64,000 nucleotides of DNA from Bacteroidota bacterium (GCA_022573715.1 JACZTL010000017.1:1-64000); one strand, 5' to 3'; positions 8,451-17,682 are shown, counted from the first letter of the stretch. The notes: generated by a model from the sequence alone, not told the origin. Made by a program: numbers and translations.

Positions 8451-9278
8451 TTAGAAAGATGCGTCGTTTTTATTATCAATTGTTTTTTTAATTGTCTTTT
8501 GTACAATCTTATCCACTAACGAAGGTGAAATTAATTTCAACTTCATTCCTAACTTTCCTTTCATTGTCATAACAACTTCTCTTTTTCTTTTTGCAACGGC
8601 ATTCACAATTATCTTGGCGCAGGTTTTAACATTCATTGTCTTTACATTAACTAATTTATTTTTACCGATTTTATTTCCGTCGGCACCAAGTTCTTTCCCC
8701 CTGATTTCTGTATCAACAAATCCTGGATAAATCATAGTTACGCTAACACCGGAATCAGCAAGTTCAATTCTGAGCGAATCAAAAAATCCCGCCATTGCAT
8801 GCTTACTTGCTGAATAAGCTGTTCTAGTTGGTACACCTGTTCTACCTGTTAGACTAGAAATACCTACTAATCTGCCTTTACTTTCTTTTAAAAAAGGCAA
8901 GGCGTAATACGTACAATAAACACTCCCTAAATAATTTACACGCATTATTTTTTCGACTAGATCTATATTGGTAATATCTTCAAACTTTGTCCACATTGTT
9001 ATGCCGGCATTATTAATAAGCGTATCTATTCTTCCGTATTCTTTTATCGTCTTATCAATTAGATTTTTACATTGCTCTTTTTCGGATACATCTGTTTGAA
9101 CAATTAATACTCTTCCCCCAAATCTCTTACATTTATTTTTTACTTCTTCAAGCTTTTGGATATTTCTTGCAGCAATAACAAGCCAAGCTCCTTGTGCAGC
9201 AAGTTGAAGTGCAAGCTCTTTTCCAATTCCTGAAGAAGCCCCGGTAATAACAATTACATTTTCTTTAAAATCTTTCAA
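8451..9278 (-). CDS. Short-chain dehydrogenase/reductase (SDR family)
   Basis: This is an NAD(P)-dependent oxidoreductase of the classical SDR type, cytosolic, substrate unknown. Counting from the TTG at 9278, TGASSGIG (residues 12-19) binds the cofactor, NNAG follows strand 4, and the catalytic S...YSASK triad is present (GRLVGISSLTG, then YSASKHA). The frame is open as far as a TTG at 9338, abutting the divergent gene, but contains no ATG. TTG 9278 places the Rossmann strand at the usual distance from the N-terminus and gives 275 residues. The basic C-terminus (KTIKKTIDNKNDASF) is typical of membrane-associated SDRs such as DltE-like or 3-ketosphinganine-reductase-like members. Which of these it is cannot be said. 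Confidence 0.88.
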   Translation of the reverse strand: MKDFKENVIVITGASSGIGKELALQLAAQGAWLVIAARNIQKLEEVKNKCKRFGGRVLIVQTDVSEKEQCKNLIDKTIKEYGRIDTLINNAGITMWTKFEDITNIDLVEKIMRVNYLGSVYCTYYALPFLKESKGRLVGISSLTGRTGVPTRTAYSASKHAMAGFFDSLRIELADSGVSVTMIYPGFVDTEIRGKELGADGNKIGKNKLVNVKTMNVKTCAKIIVNAVAKRKREVVMTMKGKLGMKLKLISPSLVDKIVQKTIKKTIDNKNDASF

Positions 9279-9338
9279 ATAAAAATATCTTGTTTTATAT
9301 TTCGCAGTTAAAATAATTAACCGTCTGAGGAATAACAA

Positions 9339-10184
9339 ATGAAAATTAATTTAACGATTTTATTAATAGTTCTTTTAGCAGTTACAATTTCGGCACAAAA
9401 GAAAGATTCAACAAAATTAAATAAATGGATTCTATCAGTTGTTGCGGGATTTAATATTAGCCAGCTTACTTTAAGTAATTGGTCTCAGGGAGGCGAGAAT
9501 TCTTTAACCTGGACACTTACCGGTGATTTCTCTTATAATTATGAAGATGACGATATTAGAATAAAAAACAATCTTAAACTTGCATACGGAAGAACGAAAT
9601 TAGGAAGCGAAGATTTTAAGACAAATAATAATGATGTTTATTTTGAAAGTGTTATTGCAAAAAAAATCGACTTTCCGATAATCCCATACCTCAGTAATAC
9701 AGTACGAACTTCTATTGCTATAGGTTATGATTACAGTACTACTCCAAAAACAGAAATTGTAAACTTTTTCGATCCCGGTTATATTACACAAAGTATTGGT
9801 TTTTATTACGAACCCAGTAAAGAATTTAACACTCGTTTAGGTATAGCTGTTGAAGAGGTCTTTACAAGTAATAATACAAAATATGCTAATGATAAGTCAA
9901 CTCCCGAAATAGAAAAAACCCGTGTTGATGCAGGTATTGAATCAGTAAGCTCGCTTGAAAAAATTATAGCAGAAAATATACTTTTAAAATCTAAGTTAAG
10001 GCTATTCTCTCGTTTTAACAGCTTTGATGTTTGGGACGTGAGATGGGATAACACAATCGTTGCTAAGATTAATAATTTCTTAAATGTAAACTTTACTTTT
10101 TTGTTGGTTTATCAGGAAGATCAATCTCTTAAAACACAAATTAAACAGGGTCTTCAGTTGGGTTTTGTTTACACTATACTTTAA
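9339..10184 (+). CDS. DUF3078 family outer-membrane protein
   Basis: The 281-residue protein has a signal peptide (residues 1-19, ending ISAQ) and then repeated amphipathic strands consistent with a beta-barrel. The signature around QLTLSNWSQGGENSLTW (residues about 41-57) is the hallmark of DUF3078, a family of unknown function found in Bacteroidota and relatives. GAGGAATAAC precedes the ATG as ribosome binding site. It is divergently transcribed from the SDR gene across 60 bp, so the two share a promoter region. No partner gene suggests its role. Confidence 0.8.
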   Translation: MKINLTILLIVLLAVTISAQKKDSTKLNKWILSVVAGFNISQLTLSNWSQGGENSLTWTLTGDFSYNYEDDDIRIKNNLKLAYGRTKLGSEDFKTNNNDVYFESVIAKKIDFPIIPYLSNTVRTSIAIGYDYSTTPKTEIVNFFDPGYITQSIGFYYEPSKEFNTRLGIAVEEVFTSNNTKYANDKSTPEIEKTRVDAGIESVSSLEKIIAENILLKSKLRLFSRFNSFDVWDVRWDNTIVAKINNFLNVNFTFLLVYQEDQSLKTQIKQGLQLGFVYTIL

Positions 10185-10218
10185 GGTTACAAGTTAACAT
10201 TTATTGTGTGCTTATTTG

Positions 10219-10266
10219 TTCCGAGTGCTGAAAGTAGAATGCTGATGGCTGACAGCTGAATGCTAT
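10219..10266. repeat. Word-like quasi-repeat tract between genes
   Basis: The tract GCTGAAAGTAGAATGCTG, GCTGACAGCTGAATGCT is built from slightly varied copies of an 8-10-base word (GCTGA.AG / GAATGCTG). The same word family, in reverse complement, is read through inside the dehydrogenase gene at 6096-6134. It lies just downstream of both converging genes. Confidence 0.55.
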
Positions 10267-10271
10267 TACTA

Positions 10272-11378
10272 TTAATTTTTATTTTTATCTAAAATCCTGA
10301 TTATTCCTACAATCCCTTCTTTAAGGGAAAAAGTGTTTTTGTAATTATTTTTTCTCAGCCTGCTGACCAATTCTTTTGTCCGGCTGCCGCTTCTACAATA
10401 AAATAAATATCTATCACCGTCATTAATATCGGGTAATGAATTTTGAAGTGTGCTGTATGGAATGTGTTCAATTTTTAAGGAATCATCTTTCAAAAATTCT
10501 TCTATTCTTTCAAACGATTCTCTAATATCAACAAATTTAAATTTTGATAGATCAACATCTTTGTGACTAATTTCATAATCTTCCATTTGGCTATATTCCT
10601 TACTGTTTATTTGTTTAATTATTTTATTGTCTCCACAAAGTGGACAGTTTATATCCTTCTTCCATTTAATCTTTCTGCTGTCTAAAGATAACAGATCAAA
10701 AATTAAAGATTCATTCCAACCCAATCCGTCCCAGCCAAGTATAAATTTTATTGTTTCCAAAGCTTGTAAAGTACCGAATATTCCCGGTACAACACCAAGC
10801 ACTCCCGAATCAGCACAGGTTCCGACACATCCTTCTTCGGGAATGTTCGGCCATAAACATCTGTAACAACCTTGTTGTGTATCTTCAGCAAAACGAAACA
10901 CTTGAAGCTGACCTTCGAATTGATAAATACTTGACTGAACCAAATTAATTTTGTTCAAATAGCATGCATCGTGAAGTAAAAATTTTGATGAGAAATTGTC
11001 CGTGCAGTCGAGTACAACATCATAACCAAAGATAATACTTTCAACGTTATCAGGTGAAATGCTTTCAGGAATTTCTTCAATGCTTATGAACGGATTGAAC
11101 TTATTAACTTTCTTTTTTGCTGACCGGGTTTTAGTTTCACCTACTTGCTTGTAGTCAAAAAGAATTTGCCTGTGAAGATTTGTAATATCAACTTTATCAA
11201 AATCGCAAATACCTATTTTGCCCACACCCGCTGCTGCTAAATATAGAATGGCAGGGCTTCCCAATCCGCCGGCACCGACAATTAAAACTTCAGATTCTTT
11301 TAGTTTATTTTGTCCCTCTAAACCAAAATTAGGCAAGTTGATTTGTCTTTTGTAAAAATTTAACTCGTCTTTATTCAT
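10272..11378 (-). CDS. moeB: Molybdopterin-synthase adenylyltransferase with C-terminal rhodanese domain
   Basis: MoeB activates the C-terminal glycine of MoaD by adenylation so that sulfur can be loaded for molybdopterin synthesis. Residues 1-250 are an E1-like ThiF/MoeB domain: GAGGLG at 36-41, a D..D..N.hRQ segment (DITNLHRQILF), and two zinc CxxC pairs (CYRC and CPLC). Residues about 270-368 are a rhodanese domain with the active-site loop CRSGSRT, which probably supplies the sulfur. The arrangement matches MoeBR/MOCS3-type fusions. It lies third in the moaD-moaE-moeB group. A ThiS- or cysteine-biosynthesis role is possible for such fusions, but the adjacent moaD and moaE argue for molybdenum cofactor. 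Confidence 0.93.
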   Translation of the reverse strand: MNKDELNFYKRQINLPNFGLEGQNKLKESEVLIVGAGGLGSPAILYLAAAGVGKIGICDFDKVDITNLHRQILFDYKQVGETKTRSAKKKVNKFNPFISIEEIPESISPDNVESIIFGYDVVLDCTDNFSSKFLLHDACYLNKINLVQSSIYQFEGQLQVFRFAEDTQQGCYRCLWPNIPEEGCVGTCADSGVLGVVPGIFGTLQALETIKFILGWDGLGWNESLIFDLLSLDSRKIKWKKDINCPLCGDNKIIKQINSKEYSQMEDYEISHKDVDLSKFKFVDIRESFERIEEFLKDDSLKIEHIPYSTLQNSLPDINDGDRYLFYCRSGSRTKELVSRLRKNNYKNTFSLKEGIVGIIRILDKNKN

Positions 11379-11435
11379 TAGCTTGTTTGTTAATTATTTT
11401 TAACCTCAAAGAACTCAGAGAGTTTCAATATTATA

Positions 11436-11450
11436 AAACCTCGGAGGTTT
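11436..11450. repeat. Palindrome AAACCTCGGAGGTTT between moaE and moeB
   Basis: A 7-1-7 perfect inverted repeat lies in the 77-bp gap separating moaE from moeB. It has no T-run and so is a poor terminator. It looks like another member of the window's dispersed short palindromes. Confidence 0.5.
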
Positions 11451-11455
11451 ACATC

Positions 11456-11884
11456 TTAGTGCATATGATCTTCTGTACAAAGGACCCACTTTGGATCAAT
11501 TGAATTATCTGCATAATGTTCTTTCTTCCAAATCGGTACTGTCTTTTTTATTTCATCGATAATAAATTCGCAGGCTTTGAATGCTTCTTTTCTGTGCTTC
11601 GAAGTTACCTTTATCCAAACAACTAAATCACCAATTTGTAAATGCCCTACTCTGTGAACACAATATGTATCGAGAATATTAAATTTTTCTCTAACTTGAT
11701 CAAGAATTTTCTTCCCTTCTTTTAATGCAAGTTCACTGTAGATTTCGTATTCCAATGACTCGACGACTTGACCTTCATTATGATTCCTTACTCTTCCTTC
11801 AAAAGTTACAACTCCCCCGCATTCGGGGGCAACGAGTGATTTATTTTTATATTCTTCAATTGTTGAATTGCTGATCTCAAACAT
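11456..11884 (-). CDS. moaE: Molybdopterin synthase catalytic subunit MoaE
   Basis: MoaE with thiocarboxylated MoaD converts cyclic pyranopterin monophosphate to molybdopterin by inserting the dithiolene sulfurs. The 142 residues match the family length. Visible motifs are GGVVTFEGRVRNHNEG near residue 24, HRVGHLQIGDLVVWI, the invariant KHRKEAFKACEFIIDEIK and PIWKKEHY, which carries the active-site lysines. The start ATG at 11884 lies one base after the moaD stop. The Shine-Dalgarno GGAGGT is formed by the last glycine codons of moaD, so the two genes are translationally coupled. Confidence 0.96.
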   Translation of the reverse strand: MFEISNSTIEEYKNKSLVAPECGGVVTFEGRVRNHNEGQVVESLEYEIYSELALKEGKKILDQVREKFNILDTYCVHRVGHLQIGDLVVWIKVTSKHRKEAFKACEFIIDEIKKTVPIWKKEHYADNSIDPKWVLCTEDHMH

Positions 11885-11885
11885 A

Positions 11886-12125
11886 TCAACCTCCGGCTAC
11901 CGGCGGAATAAAAACTATCGTATCCATTTCCTTTAATTCATAGCCAAAATCTTCGTAACAATCGTTTACAGCAACTTTCAGTTCATCAATATTTAAAGAA
12001 AAATTATACTTTAATTTTAGCTCAGCATAAATATCACCTGGTTTACTGTATACTGTATCTATTATTTCTTCGCTTATACTTGCCTGTTCTCTAAGTGCAG
12101 CAAAATATTTAACACTTATTTTCAT
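11886..12125 (-). CDS. moaD: Molybdopterin synthase sulfur-carrier subunit MoaD
   Basis: This is a ubiquitin-fold sulfur carrier of 79 residues ending in the required double glycine (PPVAGG), which becomes the thiocarboxylate. It starts with the typical ISVKYFAALREQA strand. It is the first gene of moaD-moaE-moeB, read right to left. No pterin-forming genes (moaA, moaC) or molybdoenzyme genes are in the window. Confidence 0.95.
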   Translation of the reverse strand: MKISVKYFAALREQASISEEIIDTVYSKPGDIYAELKLKYNFSLNIDELKVAVNDCYEDFGYELKEMDTIVFIPPVAGG

Positions 12126-12274
12126 TACTCAACTTTTTTTGATGAATGGATTTTCTATCAAATTAATTTTTGTTAATTTGTTACTTAATTAAAACTAACA
12201 GGGGAAATTCCAATTACTAAAAAATTGAACTCGTAATTTGCAGAATTTAATTAACAAATATAACAGGTATAAAA

Positions 12275-15200
12275 ATGAAAAAAAGTATTTTGTTTTTATT
12301 GATGATTCTCATTTCTACATCTTTTTTATTTAGTAAAGATGATGATGATAAAAAAGACAAAGAAAAAGGACCATGGAATTCAAAAACATTTTCCGGGCTT
12401 AAATTTAGAAATATAGGACCGGCTTTTACGTCGGGTAGAATTGCGGACTTTGCAGTAAATCCCGATGATCCTACAGAATATTACGTTGCTGTTGCAAGCG
12501 GACATATTTGGAAAACAACAAATGCAGGTGTTACTTTCAAACCTATATTTGATAGTCTTGGCACATACTCAATTGGCTGTTTGCGGATGGATCCAAATAA
12601 TCACAATGTTATTTGGGCGGGCACCGGGGAAAACAATCATCAGCGTGCACTTGGTTATGGAAACGGTGTTTACAAATCTGTTGACGGCGGGGCTTCGTGG
12701 AAAAATATGGGTTTAAAAGAATCACGCCAAATTGGAATGATACAAATCGATCCGAGAAATTCAAATATTGTTTTTGTTGCCGCTGAAGGTTCTGTTTGGG
12801 GACCGGGAGGAGACAGAGGGCTTTATAAAACAACAGACGGAGGGAAAACCTGGAAAAGAGTTTTGTACATAAGTGAAAACACAGGCGTTAATAATGTAGT
12901 CTTCGATCCAAGAAATCCTGACATAATGTATGCAACTTCGGAACAGAGAAGAAGGCATGTTTTTACAAAAATAGGCGGCGGTCCCGAATCAAAAGTTTAT
13001 AAATCTGAAGACGCCGGTAATACTTGGTACAAAATAATGGAAGGGCTGCCCAAAGTAGATATAGGCGGTATGGGAATCGCAGTTTCTCCTGTCAATCCTG
13101 ATGTAATTTATCTAATAGTAGAAGCAGCTGAAGGCAAGAGCGGTTTTTTTAGATCGACAAACCGCGGTGCATCGTGGAAAAAAATGAGTGACTATCATTC
13201 CAGCGGGCAATATTATAACGAAATTTATTGTGACCCGAAAAATGTAGACAAAGTCTATTCACCACAGACAAGAACAAAATACACTATGGACGCTGGTAAG
13301 ACCTGGCAGCTTCTCGGTAACAACAAAAGACACGTTGATGACCACGCAATGTGGATAGATCCGGATAACACTAAACATTTTTTAATAGGCGGTGACGGCG
13401 GTGTTTATGAATCATTTGACGGAGGGAAGAATTATTCCTTTAAAACCAATCTTCCAATTACTCAATTATACAGAGTTAATGTTGATAATGAATATCCTTT
13501 CTACAATGTTTACGGCGGAACTCAAGATAATAGTAGTTTCGGAGGACCTTCACAAACACTAAGCAAAGACGGTATTGTAAATTCGGATTGGTTTGTTACA
13601 AACGGAGGCGACGGTTTTTGGGGTGCAGTTGATCCAACTGATCAGAATATAGTTTATGCAGAAGCTCAATACGGAAACATGGTACGCTTCGACAGAAAAA
13701 GCGGCGAAGCAATTAACATACGTCCCGAACCTGCTAAAGGTGAACTTACATACAAATGGAACTGGAATACACCCTTAATAATCAGTCCTCATTCTCACAC
13801 TCGAATTTATACTGTAGCTAATTTTGTTTTCCGCAGCGATGATAGAGGTAATAATTGGAAAAAGATCAGCGGTGATATTACAGCCCAGGTTGACAGAAAT
13901 ACCTGGAAAGTAATGGGAAAATACTGGAGTATTGATGCTGTAAGAAAAGATGTTTCTACTTCTCTTTATGGAATGGCTGTTTCACTTGATGAATCACCCG
14001 TTAAAGAAAATCTATTATATGTCGGAACTGACGACGGTATAATTCAAGTTTCGGAAGATGCAAAAACCTGGAGAAAAATTGATGAATTCCCAGATGTACC
14101 AAAGTACACTTATGTAAGTGATATTTTGGCTTCCAAGTTTGATGAAAATACTGTCTATGCAACTTTTGATAACATTAAAAGAGATGACTTTAAACCGTAT
14201 GTTTTAGTCAGCCACGATAAAGGAAAAAACTGGGAATCTATTTCAAGTAATTTACCGAAAAACGGTTCGGTACATACAATCGAACAGGATTTTAAAAATC
14301 CAAATTTACTTTTTGTGGGAACTGAATTTGGTGTTTTCTTTAGCACCAACGCAGGTAAAAAATGGATACAATTAAAAGCAGGTTTACCTGATATAGCTGT
14401 TGATGATATTGCCATTCAAAAAAGAGAAAGCGATTTGGTTCTGGCTACTTTTGGAAGAGGGTTTTATATTTTGGATAATTACTCTCCTCTAAGAGATGTT
14501 GCAGATTCTATCTTCAATAAAAAAGCAAATATTTTTCCTGTTAAAGATGCATTGATGTACATTCAAAACAGAGGAAGATACGCTACCGGCTCAACATATT
14601 TTTCCGCTAAAAATCCTCCTTTCGGTGCTACATTTACTTACTTCTTAAAAGATGTACCAAAAACAAAAAAGGAGATAAGAAGAGAAAAAGAGAAGAAACT
14701 TTTTAAGGAAAGTAAAAAGATACCTCAACCTAGTTACGATGAATTGCGTTCTGAAAAAATGGAAATTAAACCGTATTTAATTTTTACTATTTATGATGAT
14801 TCCGGAAACAAAGTTCGTAAAATTACAAAGTCTCCTAAAAAAGGAATAAATAGAGCTACCTGGGATTTGAAATATGATTCACCTAATCCCGTAAAACTTA
14901 AAAAAGACAAATACAATCCGACGGAAAAATCTTCTTCCGGGTTACTTGCAATGCCGGGCAAATATTCTGTAACTATGAGTTTGTATCACAACGGAAAAAT
15001 TGAACAAATAGCGGGACCGGTTGATTTCAACACTAAAGTTTTAAAGAACACAACTCTGCCTGTTAGAGACAGAAAAGTTTTAGTTGAGTTCCAAAAGAAA
15101 TCGTCTGATCTTGCAAAAGTAATAATCGGAACACAAAAATATGCTCAGGAACTTAGCAAAAGAATGCAGAATATTTTACAGACATTAAATGCAACTCCAA

Positions 15201-15550
15201 AAGCCAATAAAGATCTATTATTAAAAGCTGAAAGTATTAATAAAGAGATCGAAAATGCTTTATTCAAGTTTAGCGGAAGAAAAGCAAAAGCCAGCAAAGA
15301 AGAAATTCCTCCACAGCCTGTACCACTAAAAGACAGACTGAATATACTTATCCTGACACATTGGAGATCTACTTCGGGTGTAACCGGAAATCAAAAAACT
15401 GCATATAATGTTTTGATTTCTGAATTTCCCCCAGTTTACAATAAGATAAAACAAATAGGAGAAGTTGAAATCGTTAAACTTCAAAAAGAAATGGATAAAT
15501 TAAATTCTACTTGGACTCCGGGCAGGCTGCCTGATCTTAAGTTAAAATAA
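12275..15550 (+). CDS. Secreted sortilin/VPS10-like BNR-repeat protein, 1091 residues
   Basis: A signal peptide (residues 1-20) precedes a charged DDDDKKDKEKG linker. At least seven BNR/Asp-box motifs of S.DGG.TW type follow, for example KSVDGGASW, KTTDGGKTW, KSEDAGNTW and SHDKGKNW. These form a large beta-propeller similar to the sortilin (VPS10) N-terminal domain and are often annotated as glycosyl hydrolase or exo-alpha-sialidase-like. The last 300 residues are lysine-rich with a strand-rich region and a helical tail. The sialidase catalytic residues were not identified, so no hydrolase activity is claimed. It probably works in the periplasm or at the cell surface. No T9SS tail is seen. 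It stands alone, followed by a cluster of palindromes. Confidence 0.8.
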   Translation: MKKSILFLLMILISTSFLFSKDDDDKKDKEKGPWNSKTFSGLKFRNIGPAFTSGRIADFAVNPDDPTEYYVAVASGHIWKTTNAGVTFKPIFDSLGTYSIGCLRMDPNNHNVIWAGTGENNHQRALGYGNGVYKSVDGGASWKNMGLKESRQIGMIQIDPRNSNIVFVAAEGSVWGPGGDRGLYKTTDGGKTWKRVLYISENTGVNNVVFDPRNPDIMYATSEQRRRHVFTKIGGGPESKVYKSEDAGNTWYKIMEGLPKVDIGGMGIAVSPVNPDVIYLIVEAAEGKSGFFRSTNRGASWKKMSDYHSSGQYYNEIYCDPKNVDKVYSPQTRTKYTMDAGKTWQLLGNNKRHVDDHAMWIDPDNTKHFLIGGDGGVYESFDGGKNYSFKTNLPITQLYRVNVDNEYPFYNVYGGTQDNSSFGGPSQTLSKDGIVNSDWFVTNGGDGFWGAVDPTDQNIVYAEAQYGNMVRFDRKSGEAINIRPEPAKGELTYKWNWNTPLIISPHSHTRIYTVANFVFRSDDRGNNWKKISGDITAQVDRNTWKVMGKYWSIDAVRKDVSTSLYGMAVSLDESPVKENLLYVGTDDGIIQVSEDAKTWRKIDEFPDVPKYTYVSDILASKFDENTVYATFDNIKRDDFKPYVLVSHDKGKNWESISSNLPKNGSVHTIEQDFKNPNLLFVGTEFGVFFSTNAGKKWIQLKAGLPDIAVDDIAIQKRESDLVLATFGRGFYILDNYSPLRDVADSIFNKKANIFPVKDALMYIQNRGRYATGSTYFSAKNPPFGATFTYFLKDVPKTKKEIRREKEKKLFKESKKIPQPSYDELRSEKMEIKPYLIFTIYDDSGNKVRKITKSPKKGINRATWDLKYDSPNPVKLKKDKYNPTEKSSSGLLAMPGKYSVTMSLYHNGKIEQIAGPVDFNTKVLKNTTLPVRDRKVLVEFQKKSSDLAKVIIGTQKYAQELSKRMQNILQTLNATPKANKDLLLKAESINKEIENALFKFSGRKAKASKEEIPPQPVPLKDRLNILILTHWRSTSGVTGNQKTAYNVLISEFPPVYNKIKQIGEVEIVKLQKEMDKLNSTWTPGRLPDLKLK

Positions 15551-15555
15551 AATTC

Positions 15556-15731
15556 AGAAACCCAGTTTCTCAAGACTAACCCCGCCCTTTAGGGCGGGGT
15601 AGAAAAATCGTAAAGACCTTGGCTTTAGCTACATTTTATTATTATGGGGCTAAAGCCAAATTAAGTTTATTTCCCTTCTCCCCCGCACTAAAGTGCGGGG
15701 TTATTAATTTATTTATATAAACTGGGGTTTT
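15556..15731. repeat. Nested set of palindromes after the sortilin-like gene
   Basis: An outer pair, AGAAACCCAGTTTCT (15556-15570) and AAACTGGGGTTTT (15719-15731), encloses three further hairpins. They are CCCCGCCCTTTAGGGCGGGG (15580-15599), TTGGCTTTAGC with GCTAAAGCCAA (15619-15629 and 15649-15659), and CCCCGCACTAAAGTGCGGGG (15681-15700). All three inner hairpins carry CTTTAG or CTAAAG. The outer left arm is identical to the left arm of the terminator hairpin at 48003-48035. This reads as palindromic elements inserted into an older terminator-like hairpin between two converging genes. Confidence 0.75.
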
Positions 15732-15822
15732 TTAAATAAAAATTGTCATTTCGAATCTGGCCTGCCGGATGAAAAATCTTTATGATTAAAGTATTTATGA
15801 ACTAGCCATTTGTTTTTAAAAT

Positions 15823-17682
15823 TCAAAACGGCAGTTGCACCCCGCCGGTTAGGGTTATTCCATCCTGCCCAAAAGCAAAAGCAGTAACTATTCCCACGTT
15901 GGGTTTGTTTAGCAGTCTCATGCTCATACCGGGATTTACATTAAATCTACCGTTAAACCCAACACTGTTAAAAACTTGTCCGACATCCAAAAACGGGGCA
16001 AGTTCAATAATCATAGGTGTTCCAAGCATATCCATTTGAAATACTTGATAACGAAGTTCCATGCTTGCAAAGAAAGAATGTTGTCCGTAAAATCTTCCCT
16101 TATCAAAACCCCTGTTTGAAAAATCACCGCCTATATTTCCCTGATCAAAAAAAGGAGCGTATTTACTTGTTGTAAAATTCCAAGTATTCCTTATTAAAAG
16201 TGTGAATTTCTGATCCGCGGTTGAAATATAATTTCTGAAATCAATATAAAATTTACCGTAATTTGAAATACTTACGGAAGATGTTTTTACTTGATCTGTA
16301 ATTTGGTTGTACTCTGCAGTTACCTTTCCGTAGAAACCGTCAGTAGGCATAAACTCACTGTTTCTGCCGTCGTAAATTACACTAAATCTTTCACCGTAAA
16401 CAGTAGCTCCCTTAATACCTGCAACATTTTCAAATTTTCCTCCAATCCCAGTTTCCGATGTTGTAAAAATATCTACTCCTCTTTGACTGCTGGCTCCGTC
16501 ATTTACAGCTACAGACCTTACTTTTCCTCCGACAGAAAAACGCCAATGGTCTGCAGGAAGCCAATAAAAATCTAAGATAATCCCCGTCTCGCTGTGTGTA
16601 TATAATGTTTTGTCTTCTTCTTTAGTTGCTGCACCGATACCGTAAAATCTGTAGCGAGGGTCTTTAAATATATCAAGCTGAAGTTCGTAGCCGAATCTGT
16701 TTTCCTTACCCAATGTAAAATTTTCCAAATGAAAGTGTATCTGCTTGTTCTCTCCATTTGTAGATAATTCGCCCGAGAACCAATAATTAAAATATGCGGC
16801 GGGACAACTTACAACCTCAAGCGCAAAGTTTGTACCGAATAATTCGTTGTGCAAAGCTCTTATTTGAATTAGCCCCGTCATAATAGATTCAGGTGTTAAA
16901 TTGAAAAGAGCTATACTTGCGCCGTAAGTAAATCCGTTGTTTTCTGTGTTACCTAAAAAAGGTACCCAAGCAGTTTGAACGTGCTTACCGTGATTATCGG
17001 GATCTATCCACAACCAATGTAAAAATTGAGGAACGGGTGTGTCTTCCCTCCAACTGTATAAAAGTGTTTTCATCGGTTCATCGAGGTCTAAAGGAACCTG
17101 CTTAACAAAAAAATCATCGGGTACCTTGCCGATATACGGATTCGGTATTTCGGTTTGCAAAATATTGGTGTTGTTATTGATAAAAACAGTTGCTGAATAA
17201 CTTTCCTTTATTTGAGTTCTTAACTGACCGGCATTTAACCCCGGGGTATATGTTATTTTTGAAGTTATTTTGTAGCTCCCATCATTTAAACTTTTAAGAG
17301 TTTTAAATGGGATAACAACATTTACTTCACCGTCAAAAATATATGAATAACCTTTATGTACGGGAACACCTCTTGCAACAGTTTTTGGGAACAGCGGTTC
17401 TTCAAATATAAAACCGTTAATTGGATCTATCTCAATTATTGTGGGTGCGGGATTGCGCGCTGATCTATCATTGCTGCCAAGCCAATAACCAAGTGGTACT
17501 TTAAATTTTAATATTAAAGCAGATTTACTTCCTTGCTTTACAACAGAATTTATCGGTTCAAAAGAAATAATAATAGGATTTTCCATTGTCTGAGCAGAAA
17601 GTGAAGAGTGGCAAAGAATACCCATGAAGGTTATGAAAAATACATTTTTGAATTGTTTAATAGTTTGTAAAAATTCTTTCAT
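15823..17682 (-). CDS. Outer-membrane protein: DsbD-alpha-like domain fused to an Omp85/BamA-type barrel
   Basis: 619 residues. A signal peptide (1-30, ending LSAQ) is followed by an immunoglobulin-like domain at about 35-170 (GSKSALILKFKVPLGYWLGS, then YSYIFDGEVNVVIPF). This domain resembles the N-terminal domain of DsbD but lacks its cysteines. Residues about 230-619 form a strand-rich barrel with the Omp85 loop-6 signature FSNRGFDKGRFYGQ and a C-terminal phenylalanine (GVQLPF), typical of surface-antigen/BamA-like barrels. No POTRA domains are visible. GGGAGTAAATA before ATG 17682 supports the start. It is unlikely to be the essential BamA itself. Role unknown, possibly secretion of a partner protein or lipid transfer. 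Confidence 0.72.
   Translation of the reverse strand: MKEFLQTIKQFKNVFFITFMGILCHSSLSAQTMENPIIISFEPINSVVKQGSKSALILKFKVPLGYWLGSNDRSARNPAPTIIEIDPINGFIFEEPLFPKTVARGVPVHKGYSYIFDGEVNVVIPFKTLKSLNDGSYKITSKITYTPGLNAGQLRTQIKESYSATVFINNNTNILQTEIPNPYIGKVPDDFFVKQVPLDLDEPMKTLLYSWREDTPVPQFLHWLWIDPDNHGKHVQTAWVPFLGNTENNGFTYGASIALFNLTPESIMTGLIQIRALHNELFGTNFALEVVSCPAAYFNYWFSGELSTNGENKQIHFHLENFTLGKENRFGYELQLDIFKDPRYRFYGIGAATKEEDKTLYTHSETGIILDFYWLPADHWRFSVGGKVRSVAVNDGASSQRGVDIFTTSETGIGGKFENVAGIKGATVYGERFSVIYDGRNSEFMPTDGFYGKVTAEYNQITDQVKTSSVSISNYGKFYIDFRNYISTADQKFTLLIRNTWNFTTSKYAPFFDQGNIGGDFSNRGFDKGRFYGQHSFFASMELRYQVFQMDMLGTPMIIELAPFLDVGQVFNSVGFNGRFNVNPGMSMRLLNKPNVGIVTAFAFGQDGITLTGGVQLPF

Noticed and set aside
12275-15550. 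Sialidase or other glycoside hydrolase
   Set aside because: Only the Asp-box repeats are visible; the arginine triad and tyrosine/glutamate of sialidases were not recognised, so a sortilin-like propeller is the safer call.
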